Part shown: positions 51,569-61,395 of the stretch, one piece after another
How positions within the stretch are numbered: the first letter of the stretch is position 1
Layout: each line of letters opens with the position of its first letter
Source of the DNA: Pseudomonas mendocina
GTDB lineage: Bacteria; Pseudomonadota; Gammaproteobacteria; Pseudomonadales; Pseudomonadaceae
Direction: 5' to 3'
DNA length: 64,000 nucleotides
Assembly: GCF_900636545.1 (NCBI RefSeq)
Contig: NZ_LR134290.1
Span: 3,472,001-3,536,000, forward strand
The notes under the pieces: model-generated
The model's input: only the letters and a program-made list of their open reading frames with translations
The model's database searches: none
What the model was told of the DNA's origin: nothing
Position numbers and translations under genes: made by a program

Positions 51569-51757
51569 CTAGTTCTTGCCTTTCTTCCTGGCAATCACCT
51601 TCATCCTTGCTGCGGCCTTCTGCACGGTGGCCATCTTCTCGGGCCGTTTCATGCCCCGCCATTTGCGGATTTCCTCGCGCGTGCGCCCGCAACTGACGCA
51701 CAGCTCGCCGCTGAGCTGGCACAACGACACGCAGGGGTTCTCAACGTCCTTAGCCAC
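51569..51757 (-). CDS. DUF1289 family protein
   Basis: A 62-residue protein with four Cys in the family pattern NPCVSLCQLSGELCVSCGRT followed by EIRKWRGM. A small metal or Fe-S site is likely, but the function is unknown. The C-terminal half is lysine/arginine-rich. It overlaps the end of the gene upstream (51750-52076) by 8 bases. Confidence 0.85.
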   Translation of the reverse strand: MAKDVENPCVSLCQLSGELCVSCGRTREEIRKWRGMKRPEKMATVQKAAARMKVIARKKGKN

Positions 51758-52076
51758 GCTTGCCCCTTACCGGTCGTTCGACCGAGAACACCACGTGGTC
51801 GACGATGCGCGATACGCTGATGCCCACCTCGTCGAAGGCCGCCAGGGTCAGCGCCAGCATTCTCGCCTTGTCCGGGCTGGCGAGTGCCCGCGCCCTGTTC
51901 GCCTCGCTATCGAACATCCAGGTCACCACAAGGCTCTGCGGAAACTGCTCGTAGTCCACATCATGAGTCAGCCACTGGAAGCCGACGATTTCGCTTTTCG
52001 CCGTTTCGCAGGCAAGTGTCAACGCGCGGATCAGCTCGCGCTCGATGCCTGAGTATTTTCGTTTCGACGATGGCAT
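51750..52076 (-). CDS. Conserved hypothetical protein
   Basis: 108 residues from ATG 52076 (MPSSKRKYSGIERELIRALT). Predicted alpha/beta, soluble, with no signal or membrane segment. FGFQWLTH-like and VVTWMFDSEA segments occur, but no catalytic motif was recognised. It is coupled by an 8-base overlap to the DUF1289 gene, so the two are probably one operon. The frame extends 46 codons upstream into sequence without protein-like character. Confidence 0.7.
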   Translation of the reverse strand: MPSSKRKYSGIERELIRALTLACETAKSEIVGFQWLTHDVDYEQFPQSLVVTWMFDSEANRARALASPDKARMLALTLAAFDEVGISVSRIVDHVVFSVERPVRGKRG

Positions 52077-52320
52077 ATGGCGCTTCCGGGTCGGTGTTCG
52101 ATGCGCCGCTATGTTACCCGAGACGCTACAGGCCAGGAGGCTGCGCTGGCGTTCATGACGCACAGCGAGGGACCGAACAAAAGCGTCCAATCGCCACTGC
52201 AGGCCCCCGACCACCAGCCCTTTGAAAATCCTCCCTACCCCTTAGAATCTGCCTCCAAACAGACCGTCGGCGTAATGCCCACCGCTCCTTCGTTCGCTTT
52301 CCATACAGGCCCTGCAGAAC

Positions 52321-53505
52321 ATGGCGTTCGACGCCCCAACCATGCTGACCCTTACCGTCGCCCTCGCCTTGGCCGCTGCGCTGTACCTGGCGGTTGAGTG
52401 GCGTAACGTGCGGGAGTCGCCCCTGCTGTTCTGGAGTGCGGGCTTCGCGACCATCGCCATCGGCTCGACCCTTGCCCTGTTGCGCGGCAGCGGCCTGATC
52501 CTGATCGGCATCTGGTTCGCCAACGGCCTGCTGGTGACGGCGCACTGGTTCTTCCTGCTGGGCGTGGCCCGCTTCACCGAGGCGCGCTTCTCGCGGGCCT
52601 GGTACCTGATCTTCGTCGCCTGGCTGGCGATGCTGCTCCTGCCGGAGGGACCGCAGTGGTCCAGGGTCATGCTGTTCACCAACTCTATGCTGGTCGCCCT
52701 GGTCACCCTCAAGGCCAGCGCCCTGCTGCGCCCTCACGGCAAGTCATTGAGCGTGGGCGCCGTTCAGTTGCGCTATGTGTTGCTGATGCACGGCCTGTTC
52801 TATGCGGCCAAGGCCATGACCGCGGTGATTCCCGGCGCGCTGATAGACCTCAACGCCTTTCGTGGCTTGATCATCCAGGTTTCGTTGGTGGAAGGCGCCA
52901 TGGCGCTGATGCTGATCGCCCTGTCGATGACCGGCACCGTGCGTTGGCGCCGCGAAAAACGCATCGAGCGCCTGGCTGCTCGCGATCCGCTGACCGCGCT
53001 GTACAACCGCCGCGCGCTGGAGGCGAGAGCCGGCAACCTGCTGAAGGAAACCTCGCCCACACGCCCTGGCGCGCTGCTGCTGATCGATATCGACAACTTC
53101 AAGCAGGTCAACGACCTCCACGGCCACCTTGCGGGGGACCGCTTGCTGATCGCCCTCGGCGAGATGCTCCGCGCACTGCTGCCGGAGCGGGCGCTGACGG
53201 CTCGCCTGGGCGGCGACGAGTTCGTCATCCTGATGGACGATGCGTCGAATGCTCGCGTCGTGGCATTGGGCGATGCGCTGCGCCAGCGCTTCAACCACAT
53301 GGCGGCGCAGGCCTTTGCCACGCCGCAGGCCGTCACCCTGAGCATCGGTGCCACACTGTTCGACCGACCACCGGCCAGCCTGGCGGCACTGATCGAGCAA
53401 GGCGACACGGCGCTTTATCAGTCCAAGCGCGGCGGCCGTAACAGCACGCGGGTGGATGACCGGACGGAGGCGCATCGCGGCCAAGCGGATCAAGGCGCAC
53501 CGTAG
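52321..53505 (+). CDS. Membrane-anchored diguanylate cyclase (GGDEF)
   Basis: Makes cyclic di-GMP. 394 residues: about six to seven N-terminal helices over residues 1-210, then a GGDEF domain with DPLTALYNRRALEAR, LLIDIDNFKQVNDLHGHLAG and the catalytic ARLGGDEFVILMDD. No inhibitory RxxD site is evident at the expected place. No strong ribosome site is seen; MLTLTV seven codons in is an alternative start. No EAL domain. Confidence 0.9.
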   Translation: MAFDAPTMLTLTVALALAAALYLAVEWRNVRESPLLFWSAGFATIAIGSTLALLRGSGLILIGIWFANGLLVTAHWFFLLGVARFTEARFSRAWYLIFVAWLAMLLLPEGPQWSRVMLFTNSMLVALVTLKASALLRPHGKSLSVGAVQLRYVLLMHGLFYAAKAMTAVIPGALIDLNAFRGLIIQVSLVEGAMALMLIALSMTGTVRWRREKRIERLAARDPLTALYNRRALEARAGNLLKETSPTRPGALLLIDIDNFKQVNDLHGHLAGDRLLIALGEMLRALLPERALTARLGGDEFVILMDDASNARVVALGDALRQRFNHMAAQAFATPQAVTLSIGATLFDRPPASLAALIEQGDTALYQSKRGGRNSTRVDDRTEAHRGQADQGAP

Positions 53506-53632
53506 CGCCGGTCTGCCAGCAGCCACGTTCGAGATCGGACGCGGGTTCGCAGCGCCATCGGCCACGAAGCTTCATGGACGCAGCCTGCGGGTTACAATCC
53601 CCGGCCATGCCCTTGCCCTGCGGAGCCTCCTG

Positions 53633-54328
53633 ATGTTCACCCTTTCCCACCTCAGCAGCCCGCCGCCCGAGTCACTGAAGAGCCAGGTGCAGCAGATGGT
53701 GGTGGACTATTTCGCCGACATCAGCGCGGTGCCGCTGCTGCCGAGCAATCCGCTGTATCAGCTGTACCAGTACGTGATCGGCTATGAGCTGCATCTGCAC
53801 CTGCAGAGCATGAACGGCGACGCCGAAGGCCCCGTGCAGTTGCTACTGGCGCTGGACGATGAAGACCCGGCTCGTGTGCTCGGGTTTGCCCTGTACCTGC
53901 CCAGCCCGGACGATGCTGCCGCCTGCACCCTCGTCTATCTGGCGGTGCACAGCGAGCATCGCGCTCAGGGCATCGGTCGGGCGCTACTGCAACGCTTGCA
54001 GGAGCAACGCCCGCACCTGGAACTGGCCTGCACGGCAGACAAGGTGCCGCTGTTCGAGGCCCTGGGTTTGCAGGTGCTGGCCACCCAGGGTGCGCAGGTG
54101 GTGATGAACAGCCGCGACTATCGCTCCAGCGGCATGTTCGCCGCCGTCGACCTGGCGCCTGTGTTCGCCTCCACGGAGGTCCGGCAGATTCACGCCTACC
54201 TGCTCAAGCAGCACGGCCAGCGCGCCATGCAACAGGCGGAAAAGCAGCGCGACCAGTACCTCGATGCGCTCGCGCTCCAGGCGCAGCAGCTGGTCGACGA
54301 ACGCCTGCCGTCACGCGCACTGCACTGA
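53633..54328 (+). CDS. GNAT family acetyltransferase
   Basis: 231 residues from ATG 53633 (CGGAGCCTCC upstream). The acetyl-CoA-binding core is TLVYLAVHSEHRAQGIGRAL followed by LLQRLQEQRPHLELACTADK. The extra C-terminal helical tail (QAEKQRDQYLDALALQAQQL) is predicted coiled coil. Substrate unknown. It lies alone between the GGDEF and EamA genes. Confidence 0.82.
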   Translation: MFTLSHLSSPPPESLKSQVQQMVVDYFADISAVPLLPSNPLYQLYQYVIGYELHLHLQSMNGDAEGPVQLLLALDDEDPARVLGFALYLPSPDDAAACTLVYLAVHSEHRAQGIGRALLQRLQEQRPHLELACTADKVPLFEALGLQVLATQGAQVVMNSRDYRSSGMFAAVDLAPVFASTEVRQIHAYLLKQHGQRAMQQAEKQRDQYLDALALQAQQLVDERLPSRALH

Positions 54329-54527
54329 ACGGGTAGGTCGCCTGCGATTGGCAGGCTCACACTCGGTACGCGCGACCAAGGTCGCTAACCGCAGTGCTCG
54401 GGGCGCTTCTGGGCAGGTTCGTGGCGCAAAGCGCGGCCATCATCGGGGCAAGCACTGGCTGCGCCCTCGTTCGAGGCGCAGCCAGCCCAGAACAAGACGC
54501 CGACAACGGCCTGCCGAGGACACACGG

Positions 54528-55385
54528 ATGAAAGATTCAGCACGGGGTTTGCTGCTCGTCACCAGCGGTATCGTGATTCTCAGCTTCGACGGCCTGCTGG
54601 TGCGCCTGGCCCAGGCCGATGGCTGGAGCATCGTGTTCTGGCGCGGGCTGCTGATGTTCCTGGCGCTCGGTGTGTTCTCGCTGTCGGCCAGAAGCCGTGC
54701 CAGCGTCCGCGCGCATCCGCTGCTCAGCGCCTGCTCAGCGCTGCTGCTGGCGTTGATCTCGATCTTCTTCGTGCTGGCGGTGATCCACACCCAGGTCGCC
54801 AACGTGGTGGTCATTCTCTGCACCGCGCCGCTGTTCGCCGCGCTGTTCACCCGCTTCTTTCTCGGCGAGCAGGTGGCGCTGCGCACCTGGCTGGCGATTG
54901 GCGTGGCGGCATTGGGCATCATGCTGGTATTCGCGGGCGCCTTTAACGCAACCGACCTGGCCGGCAACGGCTATGCGCTGCTGTCCTCGGCGGCCGTGGG
55001 CGCCAACCTGACGCTGCTGCGCCGCCATCCATCCCTGGAACGCATGCCGCTGATCGCCCTCGGCGGGCTGGCGGCGGCACTGATCGCCTGGCCCAACGCA
55101 CAGCCCTTCGCCCTAGGCACCTCGAGCTACTGGGCGCTGGCCATCATGGGCCTGGTGCAAATGCCGCTGGCGACCTTGCTGATCAACAACGCAACGCGTT
55201 ATCTGCCTTCCGCCGAGGTGGCGCTGTTCTACCTGCTGGAAAGCGTGCTGGGTACGCTCTGGGTCTGGTACTTCCTGCAGGAAACGCCGGCCAATGCCAC
55301 GCTCTACGGTGGCGCGCTGGTGATCGCCACGCTGGCGGTGCATGCCGGCCTGACCTTGCGCGTGCGCCAACCGCTGCCGGCCTGA
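54528..55385 (+). CDS. EamA/DMT family transporter
   Basis: Ten predicted helices in two EamA repeats, 285 residues. MKDSARGLLLVTSGIVILSF starts repeat one, and GYALLSSAAVGANLTLLRRH starts repeat two; each ends with a hallmark such as FLGEQVALRTWLAIGVAALG. CGAGGACACACGG precedes the ATG at 54528. A metabolite exporter by family; no substrate clue in the neighbours. Confidence 0.88.
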   Translation: MKDSARGLLLVTSGIVILSFDGLLVRLAQADGWSIVFWRGLLMFLALGVFSLSARSRASVRAHPLLSACSALLLALISIFFVLAVIHTQVANVVVILCTAPLFAALFTRFFLGEQVALRTWLAIGVAALGIMLVFAGAFNATDLAGNGYALLSSAAVGANLTLLRRHPSLERMPLIALGGLAAALIAWPNAQPFALGTSSYWALAIMGLVQMPLATLLINNATRYLPSAEVALFYLLESVLGTLWVWYFLQETPANATLYGGALVIATLAVHAGLTLRVRQPLPA

Positions 55386-55577
55386 ATCCGTACGGCCTTG
55401 GCTGACCGGCGCAGCGGATACCAACCACCGGGAGCCGCCGATATTTCAATTGACACTCGCAGGCGCAGTCGAGGAACAATGCACGGCAACGCTCGCCTGG
55501 CGGCACTTGCATAGCCGCGCGAGCAACAGCCCCAGTCGCAACATCATCCGCTTCACTGCCGCGAACAAGGACGTCCG

Positions 55578-56987
55578 ATGCGCATACTCCCCCTTCTTAT
55601 CCTGCTTCTGTGCCAGGCCGCCCATGCCGGGGAAATCGTCAACGACGTCAGCGGCATGAACCCCATCGAGGTGGCGCAGGTGCTGGCACCTACCGAACTG
55701 GAGCAGATCGTCGAGGCGGTGCGCGGGCATGCCGGGCCCATCGCCATTGGTGGCGGGCGCTACAGCATGGGCGGGCAGACCGCTACCGAGCAGGCCCTGC
55801 AACTGGACATGCGCCGCTTCAACCAGGTGCTGGAGTTTTCCGCAGAGCGCCGGGAGATTCGCGTGCAGGCCGGTATCACCTGGCGCGAAGTGCTGGCGTA
55901 CATCGATCCACATGGCCTGTCGCCGCAGATCATGCAGTCCTACGCCAACTTCACCGTTGGCGGCGCGCTCAGCGTCAACGCCCATGGCCGTTACGTCGGC
56001 CAGGGGCCGCTGGTGCTCGGCGTGCGTTCGTTGCGCCTGGTGCTGGCCGACGGCCAGGTGGTGGATGCCAGCCCGACGCACAACAGCGAGCTCTTCTACG
56101 GTGCCATTGGCGGTTACGGCGGGCTGGGCGTGATCGTCGAGGCCACCCTGCCGCTGGTGGAGAACAGCAAGCTGATGCGTCAGACGCAAATCATGCCGCT
56201 CGGTGACTATGCGCAGTTCTTCGCCAACCAGGTCGTCGACAACCCGGACATGGTGATGCACAACGGCATTCTCTACACCGACGACTACGACAGCGTTCGC
56301 GCCGTGTCCTACCTGCGTACGGACGCACCGCTGACCGTGACGGAACGCCTGGTGCCGCTGGACCGAGACTACAAGGCCATGCGCGCCGCATTGGCTGTGG
56401 CCAGCAGCAATGGCGGCGCCAAGGTGCGCGAAAGCCTGGTCGACCCGCTGCTGCTCAAACGACCGCAGGTGCAGTGGCGCAACCACGAAGCCAGCCTGGA
56501 TGTGCGCGAGCTGCAGCCCATTTCCGGCCCCGACTACAGCTACGTGCTGCAGGAGTATTTCGTCCCGCAAGCCCAGCTGGAGCACTTCGTCGCGGGCATG
56601 CGGGAGGTGCTCAAGGCGCACAAGGTCAAGGTCGCCAATATCTCCATCCGCCATGCCAAGGCCGACCCGGGTACGCTGCTGGCCTGGGCCCGCGAAGACA
56701 CCTTCGCGCTGGTGATCTACTACCGCCAGGGCGTCTCGCCCGACGAGCGCGCCGCCGTGGCCAACTGGACACGGCAACTGATCGACCTCGCCATCGCCCA
56801 CCAGGGCAGCTACTACCTGCCGTATCAAATCCACGCCAGCCGTGAGCAGTTCCTCGCCGCCTATCCGCGCGCCGAAGCGTTCTTCGCGGTGAAAAGGCGC
56901 GTCGACCCAAGCAACAAATTCCGCAACAAGCTGTGGGATGCCTATTACCTGCCGCCCGATAACCGGGCGAGTGCCAAGGAGTTGTGA
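55578..56987 (+). CDS. Exported FAD-binding oxidoreductase (PCMH/GlcD-like)
   Basis: 469 residues with a signal peptide (MRILPLLILLLCQAAHAGE). The FAD-binding PCMH domain shows HAGPIAIGGGRYSMGGQTA and the TVGGALSVNAHGRYVGQGPL block. The C-terminal region ends in VDPSNKFRNKLWDAYYLPP, as in alditol/gulonolactone oxidase-like enzymes. AAGGACGTCCG precedes the ATG. It is coupled by a TGATG overlap to the following unrecognised gene. Substrate unknown; a periplasmic sugar-acid or lactone oxidation is plausible. Confidence 0.87.
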   Translation: MRILPLLILLLCQAAHAGEIVNDVSGMNPIEVAQVLAPTELEQIVEAVRGHAGPIAIGGGRYSMGGQTATEQALQLDMRRFNQVLEFSAERREIRVQAGITWREVLAYIDPHGLSPQIMQSYANFTVGGALSVNAHGRYVGQGPLVLGVRSLRLVLADGQVVDASPTHNSELFYGAIGGYGGLGVIVEATLPLVENSKLMRQTQIMPLGDYAQFFANQVVDNPDMVMHNGILYTDDYDSVRAVSYLRTDAPLTVTERLVPLDRDYKAMRAALAVASSNGGAKVRESLVDPLLLKRPQVQWRNHEASLDVRELQPISGPDYSYVLQEYFVPQAQLEHFVAGMREVLKAHKVKVANISIRHAKADPGTLLAWAREDTFALVIYYRQGVSPDERAAVANWTRQLIDLAIAHQGSYYLPYQIHASREQFLAAYPRAEAFFAVKRRVDPSNKFRNKLWDAYYLPPDNRASAKEL

Positions 56988-57580
56988 TGCCCGGCATCAT
57001 CCATGTCGCGGACACCTTTGCGGCGTTTCTCGACGACCTGCAAACTCGCCGCGCCCCTGCCCTGTACCAGCTGTCGAAACTGCGAAACGGCTTCGAGGGC
57101 TGGCTGAAGATCGAGCTCTATCTCTGGCTGACCGAACGCTACCAGCTGCAGCCGCAGACGGATGTGGGAGTCGAGTACAAGGTCTGGCTGGATCAGCGGC
57201 GCGGGCAGATGGACCGTGAAACCAAGCAATGCGACCTGTGGGTACGTGATGCCGCAGGCCACGGCTACCACTACATCGAACTGAAAGTCCCGTTCGCCAA
57301 CAACAACCGCGGCAAGCTGTTTCTCAGCGCGTCCGACGACTTCTGGTACATGTCGCGCCTTCTTGCCGTCGACCAGTCCGCCGCGAGTGGAAGCGCCATC
57401 CTGGTCGGCGCAGGGTTTGACGAGCATGACTGGACGCGGGCCATCGACGATGCAGTCGCTTATGCAGGCAACGATCCGGCAATGGTGCAACTCAGGGTCG
57501 GGTCGCTGAAGCTGGAGGAGGCACCCACCCTGCAATGGGCGGTGATGACGAAACGCTATGCGCCCCGACCCGGCGCCTAG
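56987..57580 (+). CDS. Unrecognised protein with a PD-(D/E)xK-like motif
   Basis: 197 residues, soluble, no signal. It has an arrangement like the PD-(D/E)xK nuclease core: Glu43 in an N-terminal helix (WLKIELYLWL), Asp83 (KQCDLWVRD), then Glu98-x-Lys100 in HYIELKVPFA. This is motif-level inference only. Its ATG overlaps the stop of the oxidoreductase (TGATG), with a GTG one codon earlier, so the two are co-translated. No toxin, methylase or helicase gene is adjacent. Confidence 0.7.
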   Translation: MPGIIHVADTFAAFLDDLQTRRAPALYQLSKLRNGFEGWLKIELYLWLTERYQLQPQTDVGVEYKVWLDQRRGQMDRETKQCDLWVRDAAGHGYHYIELKVPFANNNRGKLFLSASDDFWYMSRLLAVDQSAASGSAILVGAGFDEHDWTRAIDDAVAYAGNDPAMVQLRVGSLKLEEAPTLQWAVMTKRYAPRPGA

Positions 57581-57619
57581 CGCGCTCGGTATCCGCCCGG
57601 CAAATACCGGCCACAGCCT

Positions 57620-58519
57620 CTAGATCGAACACATCCCGCCTGGCACCGTCAGGATCCATTGCCGCACGGCTTGAATACTCGGGTCGTTGCGCCGGCTTTC
57701 CGGGTACACCAAATAGAACGGCTTGCCTTCCAGCTCGGGACCGAAGGGCTGCACCAGTCGTCCAGCCTTCAGCTCGTCTTCGATCAATTGCCGACTCATC
57801 AGCGCCACGCCCTGGGCACCGACGGCAGCCGAAACGGCGTGGGTCTCGTCGGAGAACACCAGCCCGGCACCGACATCCAGCCCTGCCACCTGGGCCTTCT
57901 TCTGCCAGACGGCCCAGTCGATCGGCGAGGAAATCGCCGCCTGGTTGCGGAAGTGGATCAGCGTATGCCTGGGTAAGTCGGCGGCATCGTGCAGCTCCAG
58001 CAGCGGGCTGCAGGCCGGAATGAAGGTGTTGTCGAAGAGTTTCTCTGCAACCAGCCCCGGCCAGCGCCCATCGCCGTAGCGAATGGCGATGTCGGCGGTG
58101 ACGCCGTCGAGCGCCACCGGCTCGTGCGAGGCATGAATGCGCAGGTCGATATGCGGGTGGGAATCGCGCAGCAGGCAGACCCAGGACAGCAGCCAACGCA
58201 CCGCCACCGCAGGCGTGGTGCTGAGGGTGACCGCCTGCCGGCGTGGTGCGGCGCTGAGTTTCTCGACCGCAGCGCTGATGCTGTCGAAGGCGCTTTCCAG
58301 CACCTGCTGCAGTTCGCGGCCGGCCATGGTCAGCTCCAGCTGGCGCGGTTTGCGCACGAACAGCGCAACGCCGAGGGACTCTTCCAGCGCGCGAATCTGA
58401 TGACTGATCGCCGTGGCGGTGACGGAGAGTTCTTCTGCGGCCTGCTTGGCGCTCTCGTGGCGGGCCGCCGCCTCGAAGGCACGCAAGGCGGATAGCGGAG
58501 GCAGCCGGCGTCGGCTCAT
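57620..58519 (-). CDS. LysR-family regulator (GcvA-like)
   Basis: 299 residues: an N-terminal winged helix (PPLSALRAFEAAARHESAKQ, then ELSVTATAISHQIRALEE) and a GcvA-type effector domain (DIAIRYGDGRWPG). The ATG at 58519 has GAGGAAAATTC upstream. It is divergent from the azoreductase-like gene across 119 bp of AT-rich DNA, and probably controls it. Confidence 0.9.
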   Translation of the reverse strand: MSRRRLPPLSALRAFEAAARHESAKQAAEELSVTATAISHQIRALEESLGVALFVRKPRQLELTMAGRELQQVLESAFDSISAAVEKLSAAPRRQAVTLSTTPAVAVRWLLSWVCLLRDSHPHIDLRIHASHEPVALDGVTADIAIRYGDGRWPGLVAEKLFDNTFIPACSPLLELHDAADLPRHTLIHFRNQAAISSPIDWAVWQKKAQVAGLDVGAGLVFSDETHAVSAAVGAQGVALMSRQLIEDELKAGRLVQPFGPELEGKPFYLVYPESRRNDPSIQAVRQWILTVPGGMCSI

Positions 58520-58638
58520 AGCTGAATTTTCCTCATCCGTTACGAAAAATATTGATCGTTTGTCGCCCAACATGCGCGAACTTAGCCTGAGTCTGCTGCC
58601 AATTACAGATGAATTCAAATTCAAGCAGGAGATTCGCC

Positions 58639-59340
58639 ATGACCCATATTCTGCATCTCGACGCCAGCGCCCGCCCCGGCCTCGCCGGCAAGGACCTGCA
58701 CGGTTCGCACAGCCGCAACCTCAGCCAGCGCTTCGTCAGCCAGTGGCAGGCCCGTCGCCCGCAGGACATCGTCACCTACCGCGACATCGGCCAGAACCCA
58801 CCGTCGATCATCAGCCATGACTGGATCGCCTCGTCCTTCACCCCCGAGCCAAAGCGCGAGGCCTGGATGCACGACACGCTGGCCGAAAGTGATCGCCTGG
58901 TGGACGAGCTGATTGCCGCCGACGTGCTGGTGATCGGCACGCCGCTGTACAACTTCGGCATGCCCGCCGCACTCAAGGCGTGGATCGACCAGGTGGTCCG
59001 CCCCGGCCGTACCGTGGAGGTGGACGAGAGCAACCCGCTCGATCCCTACGTGCCCAAGCTGGCCGACCGGCCGCGCCATGTGGTGATCCTCACCGCACGC
59101 GGCGGCATCGGTTTCGATGCCGGCGGCGAGATGGCGCACATGAATCACCTGGAGCCGAACCTGATCACCGCGCTCGGTTTCATCGGCCTCACTCGCGTGC
59201 ACCAGATCGCCATCGAAGGTCAGGAAGTCGGCGGCGAACTGCTCGCCGAGTCGGTCAGGCTGGGGCTGAGCAAGGTCGACGCCCTGGTGGCCGAACTGCA
59301 ACGCGCCGTGCAGGCAGAACGCGTCGGGGAACCGGCGTGA
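58639..59340 (+). CDS. azoR: FMN-dependent NADH-azoreductase/flavodoxin-fold quinone reductase
   Basis: 233 residues. Flavodoxin-like fold with the FMN-phosphate loop LDASARPG...HGSHSRNLS, the stacking segment TPLYNFGMPAALKAWIDQVV and LTARGGIGFDAGGE. The usual AzoR length is about 200; the extra residues are in the middle loop. GCAGGAGATTCGCC precedes the ATG. It is divergent from a LysR gene, a common pairing for azoreductase-type enzymes. Confidence 0.9.
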   Translation: MTHILHLDASARPGLAGKDLHGSHSRNLSQRFVSQWQARRPQDIVTYRDIGQNPPSIISHDWIASSFTPEPKREAWMHDTLAESDRLVDELIAADVLVIGTPLYNFGMPAALKAWIDQVVRPGRTVEVDESNPLDPYVPKLADRPRHVVILTARGGIGFDAGGEMAHMNHLEPNLITALGFIGLTRVHQIAIEGQEVGGELLAESVRLGLSKVDALVAELQRAVQAERVGEPA

Positions 59341-59382
59341 CGACCGAAGGCCACCGCGTGGATGGCCACGGCGCCATTCGCG

Positions 59383-60396
59383 CTAGACCCTGCGGCGCAG
59401 GCCTCGGCTGTCGAGGCTTGCCAGCACCTTGCGAGCGCTGTCGATGAAGGGCAACACGATCAGGCTGTACAAACTCAGGTAGCGATGTGCATCGCGCTCG
59501 GCCGTGCCGAAGCTGAGCCGCTCCGGTGTATGCGTGGTGGTGTAGAGGGTGCCGAACATCCAGTCCCAGAGCGACAGGTTGGTGCCGAAGTTCTTGTGGA
59601 AATGGTGCGGGGCGTCGCTGTGGTGGATCTGATGCTGCGCCGGACTGTTGAGCAGGTGTTCCAACCTGGGCCCGAAGGACAGCCAGATGTGCGTATGACG
59701 CAGATTGGCTGCCAGGCAGTTGAAGATGAACACCAGGTAGGTCACGCCGAACAGCGTGTAACGGCTGACCTCGCCCCCGCACAGGTACCAGAACGCTCCG
59801 GAATAGGCGCCGAGCAGCACCAGCGTCAGCAGGCTATCGGCGAGCTTTTCCACGACATGCACGCGGCTGGCGGTCAACGGCACCAGCACGGGCGCGACGT
59901 GGTGAACCTTGTGAAACTCCCACAGCCAGCGCGAGTGGAAGGCGCGGTGCGTCCAGTAGCTGGCGAAGTCGTTGATCAGAAACACGCCCAGGCCGTAGAG
60001 CAGGCTCAGGCCAAGGTTCTCCCCCAGCTGCGGCCGGGCCCCCCAGAGGTTGGTGAAGAAGGCCATGTAGTCGGCCGAGTGCAGCACGTAAGGGTCGACC
60101 AGGCCGATCACCGGCACGATCAGCAGCACGCGCAGCAGTGCACGGACGAAGTAGTAGCGGTAGTCGAGCAGCGCCGAAGGATGCAGCAACACCTGGCGCC
60201 CACCGACGAACTGCCAGAACGTCGCGGTGCCGCTGCTCATGCGACGCCGACGATAAAGCAGGTAAGCCACGCTATAGGAAAGCAGGATGAAGACCAGGCC
60301 GATACGCCCGTTGAGGTCGAAAAGCCCCTGAACCTGCCTGGCCAGTAAAGCCAGCAGTTCGGTCAACGGATTGGCTGCCAGCGACAGCTCTTGCAT
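59383..60396 (-). CDS. Sterol desaturase/fatty acid hydroxylase family membrane protein
   Basis: A diiron membrane enzyme of 337 residues. The histidine clusters are YWTHRAFHSRWLWEFHKVHH and QIHHSDAPHHFHKNFG, set between four or more hydrophobic helices. ATG 60396 follows GGAGGCTGGAGTG. In bacteria such enzymes hydroxylate lipids or other hydrophobic compounds; the substrate here is unknown. Confidence 0.88.
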   Translation of the reverse strand: MQELSLAANPLTELLALLARQVQGLFDLNGRIGLVFILLSYSVAYLLYRRRRMSSGTATFWQFVGGRQVLLHPSALLDYRYYFVRALLRVLLIVPVIGLVDPYVLHSADYMAFFTNLWGARPQLGENLGLSLLYGLGVFLINDFASYWTHRAFHSRWLWEFHKVHHVAPVLVPLTASRVHVVEKLADSLLTLVLLGAYSGAFWYLCGGEVSRYTLFGVTYLVFIFNCLAANLRHTHIWLSFGPRLEHLLNSPAQHQIHHSDAPHHFHKNFGTNLSLWDWMFGTLYTTTHTPERLSFGTAERDAHRYLSLYSLIVLPFIDSARKVLASLDSRGLRRRV

Positions 60397-60505
60397 CACT
60401 CCAGCCTCCCCCGGCGAAAGTCGCGGAATGATAAGCAAGAATGATGTTTTAGCAAATGAGAATAGTTATCCAAGACACCTGCCGCGCGGCCCGGCCACCT
60501 GCCTT

Positions 60506-61249
60506 TCAGCGCTTGCTGCAGGCGAACAGCGCATTACCGGAGTTGCCATCCCACTGGGCCAGCCGCTGATAGTCATGCTCCAGCATCTGAACCTCGAAGT
60601 AAGGCGCCAGCAGGTTCTGCAATTCGGCGAAGCTCACCGCCACCATGGGATGCTCGTCGTGCCAGACCTCGGTCTGCTCATCCAGGGTCCGCTCGATGCG
60701 CAGGCGCAGCGCCTGCTGCTCGCCATCACCACGGTAGTACCAGCCTGAGCTGAAACGGAACTGCCCTTCGCCATGCTGCACGCTGTGGGAAACGAACGAA
60801 GTGTTGTCGATGCGCTGCTTGTCCACGGCGTTGAAGCAGAACACCCCACCCGGCGCCAGGGCGCCATGCACGCTGGCGATGCAGGCCTTGAGCCGCTCGA
60901 TGCTGGCGCTGTAGTGGATGGAGTAAAGAAAGCAGGTGATCAGGTCCAGCGGCTCGTCGACCTGGAAGCCGCACATGTCCTGCCGGGCGAAGCGTGCCTC
61001 GGGGCAGCGCAAGGCAGCGCGGTCGAGCATCGGCTGATTGATGTCCAGCCCGCTGCAGGCGTAGCCGGCATCGAGAAAATGGCGCACATGCGGGCCGGTG
61101 CCACAGGCCAGGTCGAGGTGGCGCCTGCCGCCGTTGCCGAACAATTGCTGCAGGCGCTGCACGCAATGGCTTTGCGCGGCGTAGTCGATGTCCGCGCACA
61201 TCAGGTCGTAATAGCCCGACAGGTCGGTATAGAGAGCGTTGCCGGACAT
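60506..61249 (-). CDS. Class I SAM-dependent methyltransferase
   Basis: 247 residues with the SAM motif HLDLACGTGPHVRHFLDAGY, acidic loop SGLDINQPML and motif LDLITCFLYSIHYSASIERL. The post-core beta region (VWHDEHPMVAVSFAELQNLL) is like methyltransferase type 25 with an extension. ATG 61249 is taken; the upstream frame has no protein-like character. Substrate unknown. Monocistronic. Confidence 0.85.
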   Translation of the reverse strand: MSGNALYTDLSGYYDLMCADIDYAAQSHCVQRLQQLFGNGGRRHLDLACGTGPHVRHFLDAGYACSGLDINQPMLDRAALRCPEARFARQDMCGFQVDEPLDLITCFLYSIHYSASIERLKACIASVHGALAPGGVFCFNAVDKQRIDNTSFVSHSVQHGEGQFRFSSGWYYRGDGEQQALRLRIERTLDEQTEVWHDEHPMVAVSFAELQNLLAPYFEVQMLEHDYQRLAQWDGNSGNALFACSKR

Positions 61250-61395
61250 GGTGACCCGCCAGGGGTGTCGAGGGGCGCGCATCATATCCCAAGCACAGCC
61301 GTGCGCCGATAGAGAAAAACGCCGCACTGATCCCCCGCTAAACTCCTGGCATTTGCAGCCGAAACAATGACGTCAACACTCAGTGAGATGCTCAC

